This document shows positions 8,307-15,931 of a stretch of DNA of 64,000 nt, piece by piece. Numbering within the stretch: the stretch's first letter is position 1; the number at the start of each line of letters is the position of its first letter. The stretch lies in contig NZ_CP017415.1 in assembly GCF_001753245.1 (NCBI RefSeq), positions 434,001-498,000 of the forward strand, in the 5' to 3' direction. This DNA is from Acidihalobacter yilgarnensis (GTDB lineage: Bacteria > Pseudomonadota > Gammaproteobacteria > DSM-5130 > Acidihalobacteraceae). The notes beneath the pieces were generated by a model that ran no database searches, had not been told where the DNA came from, and was given only the letters and a program-made list of their open reading frames with translations. A program made the translations under genes and the position numbers.

Positions 8307-9116
8307 TTACAGATGTTCTGTATTGTAAAAATCGGACGAAAAGCGCTGGAAAATGGAATGTGGATTGGACAGCAGGTGCCGTTTGTATTCATTTAACAGA
8401 TGGGCTTGGTCGTAGAATCCGAGTTCTGCGGAAAGCGCAAGCGAACATTTTGGGTTCTCGTGCAATGCCTTGGCGACACGCTGGATCCTGATGATCCGTG
8501 AGAACGCCTTCGTCGTCAGGCCAGTGCGTTGGCGAAACAATTGATTGAGGTGATGGCCGCTTGCGCCGATTTTTTCAGCGAGGGCACTGATTCTGATATT
8601 TCCGAAGGATAAATAAATCAGTTGCATTGCCAGATCGGATTTTGATGGGGCTTGGGGCACGAAGTGCCGCAATAGCCAGTCCTCACAGATCCGGGCGCGC
8701 TGGATGAAGTCGGTCCGATCGTAAATTCTGTCGCACAGCTCGGCTGAGTCGTTGCAAGTGAGGTATCGGCTATCAACCATCTGGTTCGTGATTTCCGATA
8801 GATTTAATTTGAAAAAATGGTGCAACGCGCCTGGATAGAAGCGAATGCCGAAATAATCGCCCGCGCGTGGGATTGGAATATCCAATGCTTGTGTGTTTGC
8901 ACCACCGATTCGCACAGAATCGATGCCGATAAAGAGGGCTTGGGTACCGTCCGGGATGATTGGGTAGCGTGTGGGTCCCGTTGCGCGAACTTGCAGGTAG
9001 GAATGCACGATTCCCGCCATTCTTTTCGTGGCAGGATGTTCGCGCACGGAAAGGCCAAAGTGTTGATGAGCCGTAGGTGTCAATAATGGCTGGAATGGCT
9101 GGTAGCCTGGGTTCAT
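8307..9116 (-). CDS. AraC-family transcriptional regulator
   Basis: A 269-aa protein. Residues about 1-150 form an AraC-type sensory domain similar to DUF6597. The C-terminal ~100 residues hold two helix-turn-helix motifs of the AraC/XylS type (ISALAEKIGASGHHLNQLF and LALSAELGFYDQAHLLNEY). It sits directly upstream of fabA on the same strand, suggesting control of fatty-acid unsaturation or membrane adaptation; that is inference. Composition is AT-richer than the neighbouring genes, hinting at separate origin. Confidence 0.88.
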   Translation of the reverse strand: MNPGYQPFQPLLTPTAHQHFGLSVREHPATKRMAGIVHSYLQVRATGPTRYPIIPDGTQALFIGIDSVRIGGANTQALDIPIPRAGDYFGIRFYPGALHHFFKLNLSEITNQMVDSRYLTCNDSAELCDRIYDRTDFIQRARICEDWLLRHFVPQAPSKSDLAMQLIYLSFGNIRISALAEKIGASGHHLNQLFRQRTGLTTKAFSRIIRIQRVAKALHENPKCSLALSAELGFYDQAHLLNEYKRHLLSNPHSIFQRFSSDFYNTEHL

Positions 9117-9483
9117 CGATATTCGATCATTTGAGTATTTGTCTGTAGCGATGGATATCGTTGATTGGGATTCGTTGTGACGCGGTCATATTCTCTTACG
9201 ATGGTCCTTGGGTGGGCGTTCCACGCTTTAGAAGCTGGTCGCGTATGTTGCTTGACATCCACAGGCGATGGATGGCTTCCAGCCGGGAAATTCATGAGCC
9301 AGATGCCCCTAGTGCCTCGTGCAGAAAGCGCCCATTCCGAAATCTCCATGAAATATGTGCGCTGCGATCTGTGAAGGGTGTCTGCCTGTGGGCAGTGCTC
9401 ACGGTCATGCCGCTAGGTCTGTTCCTTCCGCCGCAACTGGTCAAAGCCCTGTGTTGCGGTCACATGACGTGTTCGGCTGACGA
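9117..9483. other. Intergenic region, no supported gene
   Basis: 367 bases between the start of the AraC gene and the end of the MOSC gene. An AT-rich stretch with imperfect TCGATATTCGAT-like repeats near 9115-9160 probably holds the AraC promoter. Frames open here show no recognisable protein. Confidence 0.4.
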
Positions 9484-10284
9484 TCAGGTGCTGACGAAGG
9501 CTGTGGCTTCGGCCATGAGCGTATCCCCGAGTGCGAATGCTCCGCCTTCCAGCACCTCCGCATACACGCCCATGTAGTTATGTCCGAAGTGCTGCATCAG
9601 CTGGCGCGGTACGTCGATGTCGCGTTGGGCGGTGGCGGGGTTGACGGTGGTGGCGGCGCAGCGGGTGATCGGCGAGACGACGTGCAGACGTGCCTTGCCA
9701 AGCCGGATGTGGCCGTCGACCCAGTTGAGCTCGTTCCAGGCGGGCAGGCCGCTGAAGTAGACGTTGGCGCGGAAGCGCAGGGGGTCGAGGTCGGTGCCGA
9801 CACGCTCAGAAAGCGCGGCGATGCTGGCGAGGTTGATGAGCGAGACGTACTGGCCAGTCTGCGCGTTGGGCCGGCGGCGTGCGTCGCCAAAGGCATGTCC
9901 TGCGGCCTCGACGAGCTTCGGCGGGACGCCGGGCGCATCGCCGAGGAAGTCCGCGAAGAAGCGTTCGATCGCCTCGCGGCCGTCCGGCGTGTCCAGTGTG
10001 ACCGTGAGCAGGGTCTCGCCGTCGCGGACGATTTCGAAATCGCCGTCGCTGGCATCGAAGCGGGTGTGCAGCTCGGCCAGGCGTTCGTCACGCATGAGCA
10101 TGAAGAAATTGGTTTTGGGTAGGTGCACCGGGTGCGCCGGGTCGAAGGCCGAGTCGCTGCGCGCGAGCGCGAAGCGACGATCATGCGGGAGGCAGCGGCC
10201 GGCTTCGAGGGTCACGGCGGTGAGTGCCTCGGGGCTGAGCCCCTTGACGGGGTAGCGGTAGAGGCGTTCGACGGCGGGGCTCAT
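9484..10284 (-). CDS. MOSC-domain protein (MOSC N-terminal barrel + MOSC)
   Basis: A 266-aa protein with an N-terminal MOSC beta-barrel (YRYPVKGLSPE motif near the start) and a C-terminal MOSC domain. The latter holds the conserved Cys in TRCAATTVNPATAQRD, the residue used in sulfur carrier or molybdenum-cofactor binding members (e.g. YcbX or mARC relatives). Likely role: Moco-dependent reduction of N-hydroxylated compounds or sulfur transfer. It overlaps the upstream asparaginase-like gene by 4 bases (ATGA). Confidence 0.88.
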   Translation of the reverse strand: MSPAVERLYRYPVKGLSPEALTAVTLEAGRCLPHDRRFALARSDSAFDPAHPVHLPKTNFFMLMRDERLAELHTRFDASDGDFEIVRDGETLLTVTLDTPDGREAIERFFADFLGDAPGVPPKLVEAAGHAFGDARRRPNAQTGQYVSLINLASIAALSERVGTDLDPLRFRANVYFSGLPAWNELNWVDGHIRLGKARLHVVSPITRCAATTVNPATAQRDIDVPRQLMQHFGHNYMGVYAEVLEGGAFALGDTLMAEATAFVST

Positions 10285-10790
10285 GGGTTCTCCTGGTTCG
10301 GGGCGTCGGTGGTGGATTCGAAGCGTCCAGCCTCTCGATTCTTGCGCACGTGGTCGGCCTCGAAGATACGCCCGCTCATGGCGATATAAATCCCTTCGGG
10401 CAGGCTTTGCACGGCGCCGACCGCGAGGCCGAGATTGAATGCCGCGTCGCTGTTGCGAAAGCGCGCGGGCTGCATCGCACCGGTGAACACGATGACCTTG
10501 CCGGCGATGCCAGCGAGCGCCGCGGCGGTTTCGGTCATGGTGTCGGTGCCGTGGGTGACGACGATGTGGCGGTGCGGGCAGGCCTCGACGCGCGCGCGGA
10601 CCAGGGCGCGGTCGGCGTCGGTGAGTTCGAGGCTATCCTTTTTGATCAGGCTGGCGACCGTGAACGTAAAGTCCACGCGGCCTTCTTCCAGGATGTCGGT
10701 GGCCATCGGTTCGCCGATCCGGTAGTCGGAGAGGGCGTCGTAGTAGACCTTGTCCAGGGTGCCGCCGGTAGCGAATATCTGCAGGTGCAT
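10281..10790 (-). CDS. Short asparaginase-domain protein
   Basis: A 169-aa protein covering only the N-terminal asparaginase domain. The first catalytic Thr motif is FATGGTLDK at residues 5-13 and the second is THGTDTMTETA. Full L-asparaginases are about 320-350 aa, so this is a one-domain version; such short homologues occur in other proteobacteria, and activity is uncertain. The frame extends upstream to 10982, but ATG 10790 places the motif correctly. It is translationally coupled to the MOSC gene. Confidence 0.85.
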   Translation of the reverse strand: MHLQIFATGGTLDKVYYDALSDYRIGEPMATDILEEGRVDFTFTVASLIKKDSLELTDADRALVRARVEACPHRHIVVTHGTDTMTETAAALAGIAGKVIVFTGAMQPARFRNSDAAFNLGLAVGAVQSLPEGIYIAMSGRIFEADHVRKNREAGRFESTTDAPNQENP

Positions 10791-10860
10791 GCGCGTCGTC
10801 CGTGTGCGCCGCGAATGCGGCGGGTCTGGCGCGACCTTACCCAAATGCACTGGGCTTGTG

Positions 10861-10879
10861 AATGTGTCGTGGTCACATT
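10861..10879. promoter_or_regulatory. Inverted repeat AATGTG-N7-CACATT
   Basis: A perfect 6-bp inverted repeat with a 7-base spacer in the space between the divergent asparaginase and exbB genes. The symmetry suggests a dimeric-regulator site. The spacing does not match the usual CRP or FNR box, so no regulator is proposed. Confidence 0.3.
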
Positions 10880-11075
10880 TGCCAACAAAATAACGGGGCT
10901 CGACGCCGTCGGGGTGCTTCCCAGGCTTGCGTCGGCGGGGTAGTCTGTGGGCGCTCCCTCCCGTTCGGGCGGCGCTTTGCATGCGGAGGCGAGCTTATCC
11001 CACAATAGACCACTCGAATGTCCGGCGTGCTCTGTGCGCGCTTGCCGTTCGCCCACACGAATCGGGTGTTCACCT

Positions 11076-11729
11076 ATGCAAGATGTCTACGCTTCCTGGC
11101 ACACGCTGCAGTTCGGCGGGCCGCTGATCTATCCCTTGCTGTTCCTCGCCGTGCTGATGGTCGCCATCCTGCTGGACAAGGCCTATGTCTACTGGCGCTT
11201 CACCCGACCCTCGTCGACCCTGATGCGGTTGATCGATAATCTGGGTACGGGCTGGGCAGACATCGAGCGCCAGGTGTCGGTAAGTAACCCCCATCACCAC
11301 TTCGTGCGTTTTGTGCGCGTGATTCTGCAGAACCGCGACCAGCCGACCTGGTGGGCCGAGTCGCGCGCGAGCGACGAGGCGCAGTCCATTGAGCAGTCGC
11401 TGGCGCGCGGTTTGTGGATGCTGGAAACTATCGTCACCGCCGCGCCGTTGCTGGGCCTGCTAGGCACCATTTACGGCATGATCCACGCCTTCAGCCTGTT
11501 CGGTAGCCATGGTCTGGTCGACCCCAAGGGCGTGACCTCTGGCGTCGCCGAGGCGTTGATCGCGACCGCGGTCGGTCTGGTCGTCGCCGTGGTCGCGCTG
11601 TTCGGCTACAACTATTTCTCGCGGCTGCAGACCCGCACCCTGGATGAGATGGAGCGCATCGGCACGCGGCTGCTGGATCGCGCGCGCCTCGATGCCGAAA
11701 CGCGTGGGACCCCCGATGAAGCTGCGTAG
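11076..11729 (+). CDS. exbB: ExbB/TolQ/MotA-type proton channel
   Basis: A 217-aa inner-membrane protein with three hydrophobic segments: about 15-38, 110-135 (TAAPLLGLLGTIYGMIHAF) and 150-180 (GVAEALIATAVGLVVAVVALF). The latter two are the hallmark MotA/TolQ/ExbB region. It uses proton-motive force to drive a TonB-type protein. The frame is open upstream from 10947, but ATG 11076 gives the usual short N-terminus. It overlaps exbD by 14 bases. First gene of an exbB-exbD-tonB operon. Confidence 0.92.
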   Translation: MQDVYASWHTLQFGGPLIYPLLFLAVLMVAILLDKAYVYWRFTRPSSTLMRLIDNLGTGWADIERQVSVSNPHHHFVRFVRVILQNRDQPTWWAESRASDEAQSIEQSLARGLWMLETIVTAAPLLGLLGTIYGMIHAFSLFGSHGLVDPKGVTSGVAEALIATAVGLVVAVVALFGYNYFSRLQTRTLDEMERIGTRLLDRARLDAETRGTPDEAA

Positions 11730-12120
11730 ATCGCGCAAGGCCCGGCGCGGGCGCATCGAGATCATTCCGATGATCGATGTGATGTTTTTCCTGCTGGCGA
11801 CCTTCATGCTGGCCTCGTTGTCGATGCAGAACCTGCACTCGCTGCCGGTGAATCTGCCTAAGGGGACGGCCGAGAAAACGCAACCCGTGGCGCCGGTCAC
11901 GCTGACCGTGACCAAGGACGATCGCATCTATCTGAATCAGACCGAGGTCACGCTGGCCGATCTGACGGCGAAGCTGCGCGGGTTGTTGCAGCAGCATCAT
12001 GCAACCTCCGTGATTGTGGCGGCGGACGAGAATGCCCGTGAGGGCGTCGTGGTGCGCGCGATGCTGGAGGCCCGTCATGCCGGCGTTGAACACTTTCTGA
12101 TCGCCGTCGAGAAGAAATGA
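11716..12120 (+). CDS. exbD: ExbD/TolR biopolymer transport protein
   Basis: A 134-aa protein: basic cytoplasmic N-terminus, one TM helix with the key Asp in IIPMIDVMFFLLATF, and a periplasmic ExbD domain ending in a dimerising strand region. The Asp in the TM helix carries protons in the ExbBD motor. ATG 11716 overlaps exbB by 14 bases, and the stop overlaps tonB (ATGA), so the operon is tightly coupled. Confidence 0.93.
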   Translation: MKLRRSRKARRGRIEIIPMIDVMFFLLATFMLASLSMQNLHSLPVNLPKGTAEKTQPVAPVTLTVTKDDRIYLNQTEVTLADLTAKLRGLLQQHHATSVIVAADENAREGVVVRAMLEARHAGVEHFLIAVEKK

Positions 12121-12962
12121 GCACGCAGGCCGCCTGGGGGTACTCGCCGCCGGACGATCCGATGCGTCGGCTGTTCTGGGTGGTGCCGCTTGCGCTGTTG
12201 CTGGTGATCGTGTTCGTGCTCGGGATCGGGCACTGGCTGGTGCGCAGCGCGCCAGCCGCCAAACCGCCGCCGCCGGTCGACGCACGCATCTATGAACTGC
12301 CGCCCTCGCGCTCGGCGATGTTCTCGCCCAAATCCGGTAAACCGGCGACGCACACACCCTCGCATGCGCCGACGCATGCGGCGCAACCGCCTGCGCCGCC
12401 TCCGCAACATGCCGCGCGACCGGCGCCCAAGCCCTCCGCACCGCGCGCATCGGCACCGCCCAGCGAGTCCGCCGGCCAGCCCGAACCGCGTGTCTCGCTG
12501 CCGGCGAAACCCCAGCAGACGCCGTCACCCCATCCTGCTCCCCGGGCCGCGCCGACCAAGCCGCTGAACTGGGCCAAGCTCAATCAGCAGATTAATGAGG
12601 CCGTCGCCTCGACCATCAGCCGTTCCGAGCTGCCGCAGATACATGATCCGCACACCCTGGTTGCGCGTTTCTATCTCGCCACGGTCCTGCGCAAGTTGCA
12701 GCGCATCGGCGATATGAACTATCCCGGCGACCTAGTCGGTGACACGCGTGTCATGGTGATCATCGGTCGCCAAGGCGAGCTGATTGGCTACAAGTTGCTC
12801 GATTCCTCCGGCAATCCTGCGCTTGATCAGGTCGCTGGCAATATCGTGCATATGTCGGCCCCGTTCGCGCCGTTCCCAGAGAAAATGGGCAAGCAAACTT
12901 CGCGTGTGAAGCTGGTGATCACCATGCACTTCGAGGGTTACCGCAATCTCAATCCGGAATGA
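12117..12962 (+). CDS. tonB: TonB energy transducer
   Basis: A 281-aa protein: short N-terminus, TM helix (about 17-42), a Pro/Ala/Lys-rich periplasmic spacer (about 50-150) and a C-terminal TonB domain (about 190-280, with VMVIIGRQGELIGYKLLDSSG). It links the ExbBD motor to TonB-dependent outer-membrane receptors; none is encoded here. Coupled to exbD by ATGA. No clear terminator follows. Confidence 0.9.
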   Translation: MSTQAAWGYSPPDDPMRRLFWVVPLALLLVIVFVLGIGHWLVRSAPAAKPPPPVDARIYELPPSRSAMFSPKSGKPATHTPSHAPTHAAQPPAPPPQHAARPAPKPSAPRASAPPSESAGQPEPRVSLPAKPQQTPSPHPAPRAAPTKPLNWAKLNQQINEAVASTISRSELPQIHDPHTLVARFYLATVLRKLQRIGDMNYPGDLVGDTRVMVIIGRQGELIGYKLLDSSGNPALDQVAGNIVHMSAPFAPFPEKMGKQTSRVKLVITMHFEGYRNLNPE

Positions 12963-13174
12963 GGTCGTGCGCGATTTGATTCGAGTGCAACTTATCGCCA
13001 ACCAGGCAGTCGAACTGGGATCAAGCGGCGCCTGAACGGTCTTTCCCTGATGAATCTGAATACCTGACACGCTCTTCCGGCGTGCGGGGCGTCACGCGTT
13101 GCGACACGCTGGAAGGGCTATGCAGTCATTGAATAAATTTATCGAAAAAAGCCATGACGGGGTGCAAGAAGGCT

Positions 13175-13203
13175 TTGACTCCCGGCACCGCAAACAGTAC
13201 AGT
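13175..13203 (+). promoter_or_regulatory. Sigma70-type promoter of the RND efflux operon
   Basis: -35 TTGACT at 13175-13180, a 17-base spacer, and -10 TACAGT at 13198-13203. Transcription would begin near 13209-13211, inside the adjacent palindrome and about 33 bases before GTG 13243. This makes earlier in-frame starts (13099, 13120) unlikely. Confidence 0.65.
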
Positions 13204-13215
13204 CCGACCGGTCGG
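13204..13215. promoter_or_regulatory. TetR-type operator palindrome CCGACCGGTCGG
   Basis: A perfect 12-bp palindrome immediately downstream of the -10 box, covering the predicted transcription start. This is the kind of site used by TetR/AcrR repressors of RND pumps, so the operon is probably repressed by roadblock or occlusion. No tetR gene is next to it in the window, so the regulator would act from elsewhere. Confidence 0.6.
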
Positions 13216-13242
13216 TATGTTCCCCGGAATGAGAGCGCAGTC

Positions 13243-14760
13243 GTGCCAGACATCTTTCGTATTACGCTAAGACCCCTGGGTCTCCTCACGCTGGGGATGG
13301 CGCTGTCCGCCTGCAGCTTCGAACCACCGATCCACCTCCCGGCAGGCCCTGGCAGTGCGGGCTATACCGCAGGAGCGGCACCGCACAAGACGGTTGCGAG
13401 CATGGGCAAGGGTGGTGCCGCGCAGACCCTGAGCTACGGCAAGGATATGAGCACCGTCTGGTGGCGGCTGTTCCACTCCCCGCGGCTCGATGCCCTGGTC
13501 AGCCTGGCAATGCAACACAACCCGACCCTGGATCTGGCGCGTGCCCAGCTGCATCAGGCCGAAGCCGTCGCCTCGATCAATGCCAGTGTGTTTTATCCTC
13601 AAGTCAGCGCGAGCCTGGGTGCACAACGCGCCAAATCAGTCACGCAGAGCGGCGGCGGGAAGACGAATGCCTACACCTATTCGCTGTTTACCGGCGGTGT
13701 CGGCGTCAGCTACTACCCCGACATCTTCGGCGTCAATCGCATGGTTTATCGCGGCAGCGAGGCCCAGGTCGAGTATCAGCGTTACGAGCTTGAGGCCGCG
13801 GGGCTGACGCTCAGTGGCAATGTCGTCACCGCCGCCATCGGCGAGGCCGCGGTGCGTGCCCAGATCGACGCGACCCGGCGGATCATTGCGCAGGAACGGC
13901 ATCTGCTCAAGTTGACCGAAACCCAATACCACGTAGGCTCGGTCAGCCAGCTCAACGTGATCAATCAGCAGGCCCAGCTGGCCAGCAGCGAGGCCTTGCT
14001 GCCGCCGCTGATGCAACAGCTCGCGGTTTACCGTCACGAGATGGCGATTCTGGTCGGTCGCTACCCGAGCCAGTGGCACGACAAGCCCTTTACGCTCGAC
14101 GAGCTGCATCTGCCCAAGCACATTCCGGTCAGCCTGCCCTCCACGCTGGTCAAGCAGCGACCGGACGTGCAGGCCGCCGAGCGCCAGATTCGTTACGCCG
14201 CCGCCCTGGTCGGCGAGTCGCGCGCAGAGTTTTTTCCCGCGCTGCAGCTCACCGGCAGCTTTGGCTACAGCAGCAATACGACCAATCTGCTGTTCAACCC
14301 GGTGAGTACGATCTGGAGCCTCGCTGCTTCGCTGGTGCAGCCTATCTTCGAGGGCGGCAAGCTCGACGCTCAGGAGCGTGAAGCCAAGGCGGTATTCGAT
14401 GGCGAGTTCGCCAATTACCGTATGACCGTGCTGGGTGCCTTCCAGCAGGTGGCCAATGCGTTGCGCGCGGTGCAGAACGATGCCGATGCCCTGGCTGCCG
14501 AGCAGTCGGCGCTGGATTCCTCGCGTCAGGCCCTGCAAATGGCCGAATACGACTACCGCACCGGCGAGACGGATTACCTGGCGCTGCTCGCCGCCGAAGT
14601 GCAGTACAACGACGCCAAGATCGCCTATCTCAAGGCACAGGCGCAGCGTTACCAGGACACCGCCTCGTTGCTGCTCGCACTGGGCGGCGGCTGGTGGCAC
14701 CAGCCGGTCAAGGGCGTGCCGGCGTCGATGATTCATGCCAAGGCTGGACACTCCTCATGA
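13243..14760 (+). CDS. NodT/OprM-type outer-membrane efflux lipoprotein
   Basis: A 505-aa outer-membrane factor of the TolC superfamily. The signal peptide ends in a lipobox (LGMALSAC), followed by two OEP domains with long helical stretches (NPTLDLARAQLHQAEAVASI; the conserved RPDVQAAERQI). It forms the exit duct of a tripartite pump with the adaptor and RND genes downstream. GTG 13243 is chosen because the promoter and operator lie just upstream and because it yields a standard 24-residue lipoprotein signal; the frame itself extends to 13099. Confidence 0.88.
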   Translation: MPDIFRITLRPLGLLTLGMALSACSFEPPIHLPAGPGSAGYTAGAAPHKTVASMGKGGAAQTLSYGKDMSTVWWRLFHSPRLDALVSLAMQHNPTLDLARAQLHQAEAVASINASVFYPQVSASLGAQRAKSVTQSGGGKTNAYTYSLFTGGVGVSYYPDIFGVNRMVYRGSEAQVEYQRYELEAAGLTLSGNVVTAAIGEAAVRAQIDATRRIIAQERHLLKLTETQYHVGSVSQLNVINQQAQLASSEALLPPLMQQLAVYRHEMAILVGRYPSQWHDKPFTLDELHLPKHIPVSLPSTLVKQRPDVQAAERQIRYAAALVGESRAEFFPALQLTGSFGYSSNTTNLLFNPVSTIWSLAASLVQPIFEGGKLDAQEREAKAVFDGEFANYRMTVLGAFQQVANALRAVQNDADALAAEQSALDSSRQALQMAEYDYRTGETDYLALLAAEVQYNDAKIAYLKAQAQRYQDTASLLLALGGGWWHQPVKGVPASMIHAKAGHSS

Positions 14761-14826
14761 AGTCGCAATCCAACCATTTCCGTTTTCCCGTGAACGTCAA
14801 TACCTCTGAGATCGAGGGGGTCTGTT

Positions 14827-15918
14827 ATGAAAAAGCGCCTAGCCATTGTCATCGTCGTGCTCGTTGTCCTGTTCGGTGGCGTCTTCGGCTGGAAGGCCTT
14901 CGTCGGCCACAAGATGGCGGAGATGATGGCGCATATGCACATGCCGCCGGCCACGGTGAGCACCGCGACGGCCAAGACAGAGATATGGCACGCCAAGACC
15001 TTCGCGGTGGGCACTCTGAGCGCGGTACAGGGCGTGAACCTGATGGCGCAAATCGCCGGCGACGTGACGCGGATCGATTTCCATTCCGGCGAATACGTGA
15101 AGGCAGGGCAGCGCCTACTGCAGATCGACGACAGTACCCAGCGCGCCCAGCTTGAACATGACGTCGCGCAGATGCACCTTGCACAGGTGAACCTTGATCG
15201 TACGCGCAAGTTGATCGCGCATCATGCGACGAGTCAGGCCCAGGTCGATACCAATCTGGCCACGCTCAAGAGCGCCGAAGCCGCCGTTTCCAGCGATCGC
15301 GCCACTCTGGCCAAGCTCAACCTGCGGGCGCCGTTCAGCGGCCATCTCGGTGTGCGCGAGGTCAGCCTCGGTCAGTACGTTTCGGTGAGCACGCCGTTGG
15401 TTGATCTGCAGTCCTGGAGTCCGCTGTACGTCAACTTCACCGTGCCGCAGAGCGAAATCGCCCGCGTCGAGGTCGGCACGCCAGTCGAGGTCACGGTGAA
15501 CGCCTACCCAGGCAAGATCTTCAAGGGCAAGGTACACGCTCTGGGCTCTTCGGTAGACACCGCGACCCGTCAGCTCAGCGCGCAGGCGGTGATTGGCAAT
15601 CCAGGCGACGTTCTGCGCCCCGGCATGTTTGCGCGCGTCAGCGTGATCGGCAAGAAGCCTCAGTCGGTCGTCGTGGTGCCGGCCACTGCACTCGCCTACA
15701 ACACCTACGGCGATTACGTGTACATGATCGAGTCCAAGCAGGAAGGCGGCAAGACCGTCAAGATCGCGGTGCAGCGCAAGGTCGACCCTGGGCTGCAGCG
15801 CGACGAGCTGGTGCAGATTAAGTCCGGGATCAAGCCGGGCGAGACGGTGGTGATCGCCGGACAGGTCAAGCTGCACAGCGGCGCTGCGGTGGTCATCAAC
15901 AATTCGGTAAAACCCTGA
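14827..15918 (+). CDS. RND efflux periplasmic adaptor (membrane fusion protein)
   Basis: A 363-aa protein with an N-terminal TM anchor (about 4-24), a His/Met-rich patch (MAEMMAHMHMPP), a barrel-sandwich/lipoyl domain (GDVTRIDFHSGEYVKAGQ and its second half LRAPFSGHLGVREVSLGQYV), an alpha-hairpin, and beta-barrel plus membrane-proximal domains. It bridges the RND transporter and the outer-membrane factor. Ribosome-binding site GAGGGGG lies about 6 bases upstream. It sits between the outer-membrane factor and RND genes in one operon. Confidence 0.93.
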   Translation: MKKRLAIVIVVLVVLFGGVFGWKAFVGHKMAEMMAHMHMPPATVSTATAKTEIWHAKTFAVGTLSAVQGVNLMAQIAGDVTRIDFHSGEYVKAGQRLLQIDDSTQRAQLEHDVAQMHLAQVNLDRTRKLIAHHATSQAQVDTNLATLKSAEAAVSSDRATLAKLNLRAPFSGHLGVREVSLGQYVSVSTPLVDLQSWSPLYVNFTVPQSEIARVEVGTPVEVTVNAYPGKIFKGKVHALGSSVDTATRQLSAQAVIGNPGDVLRPGMFARVSVIGKKPQSVVVVPATALAYNTYGDYVYMIESKQEGGKTVKIAVQRKVDPGLQRDELVQIKSGIKPGETVVIAGQVKLHSGAAVVINNSVKP

Positions 15919-15931
15919 GGCCGACGTCGAT

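Noticed and set aside
9580-10255. Long plus-strand ORFs opposite the MOSC gene
   Set aside because: Shadows on the opposite strand of a well-supported gene in GC-rich DNA.
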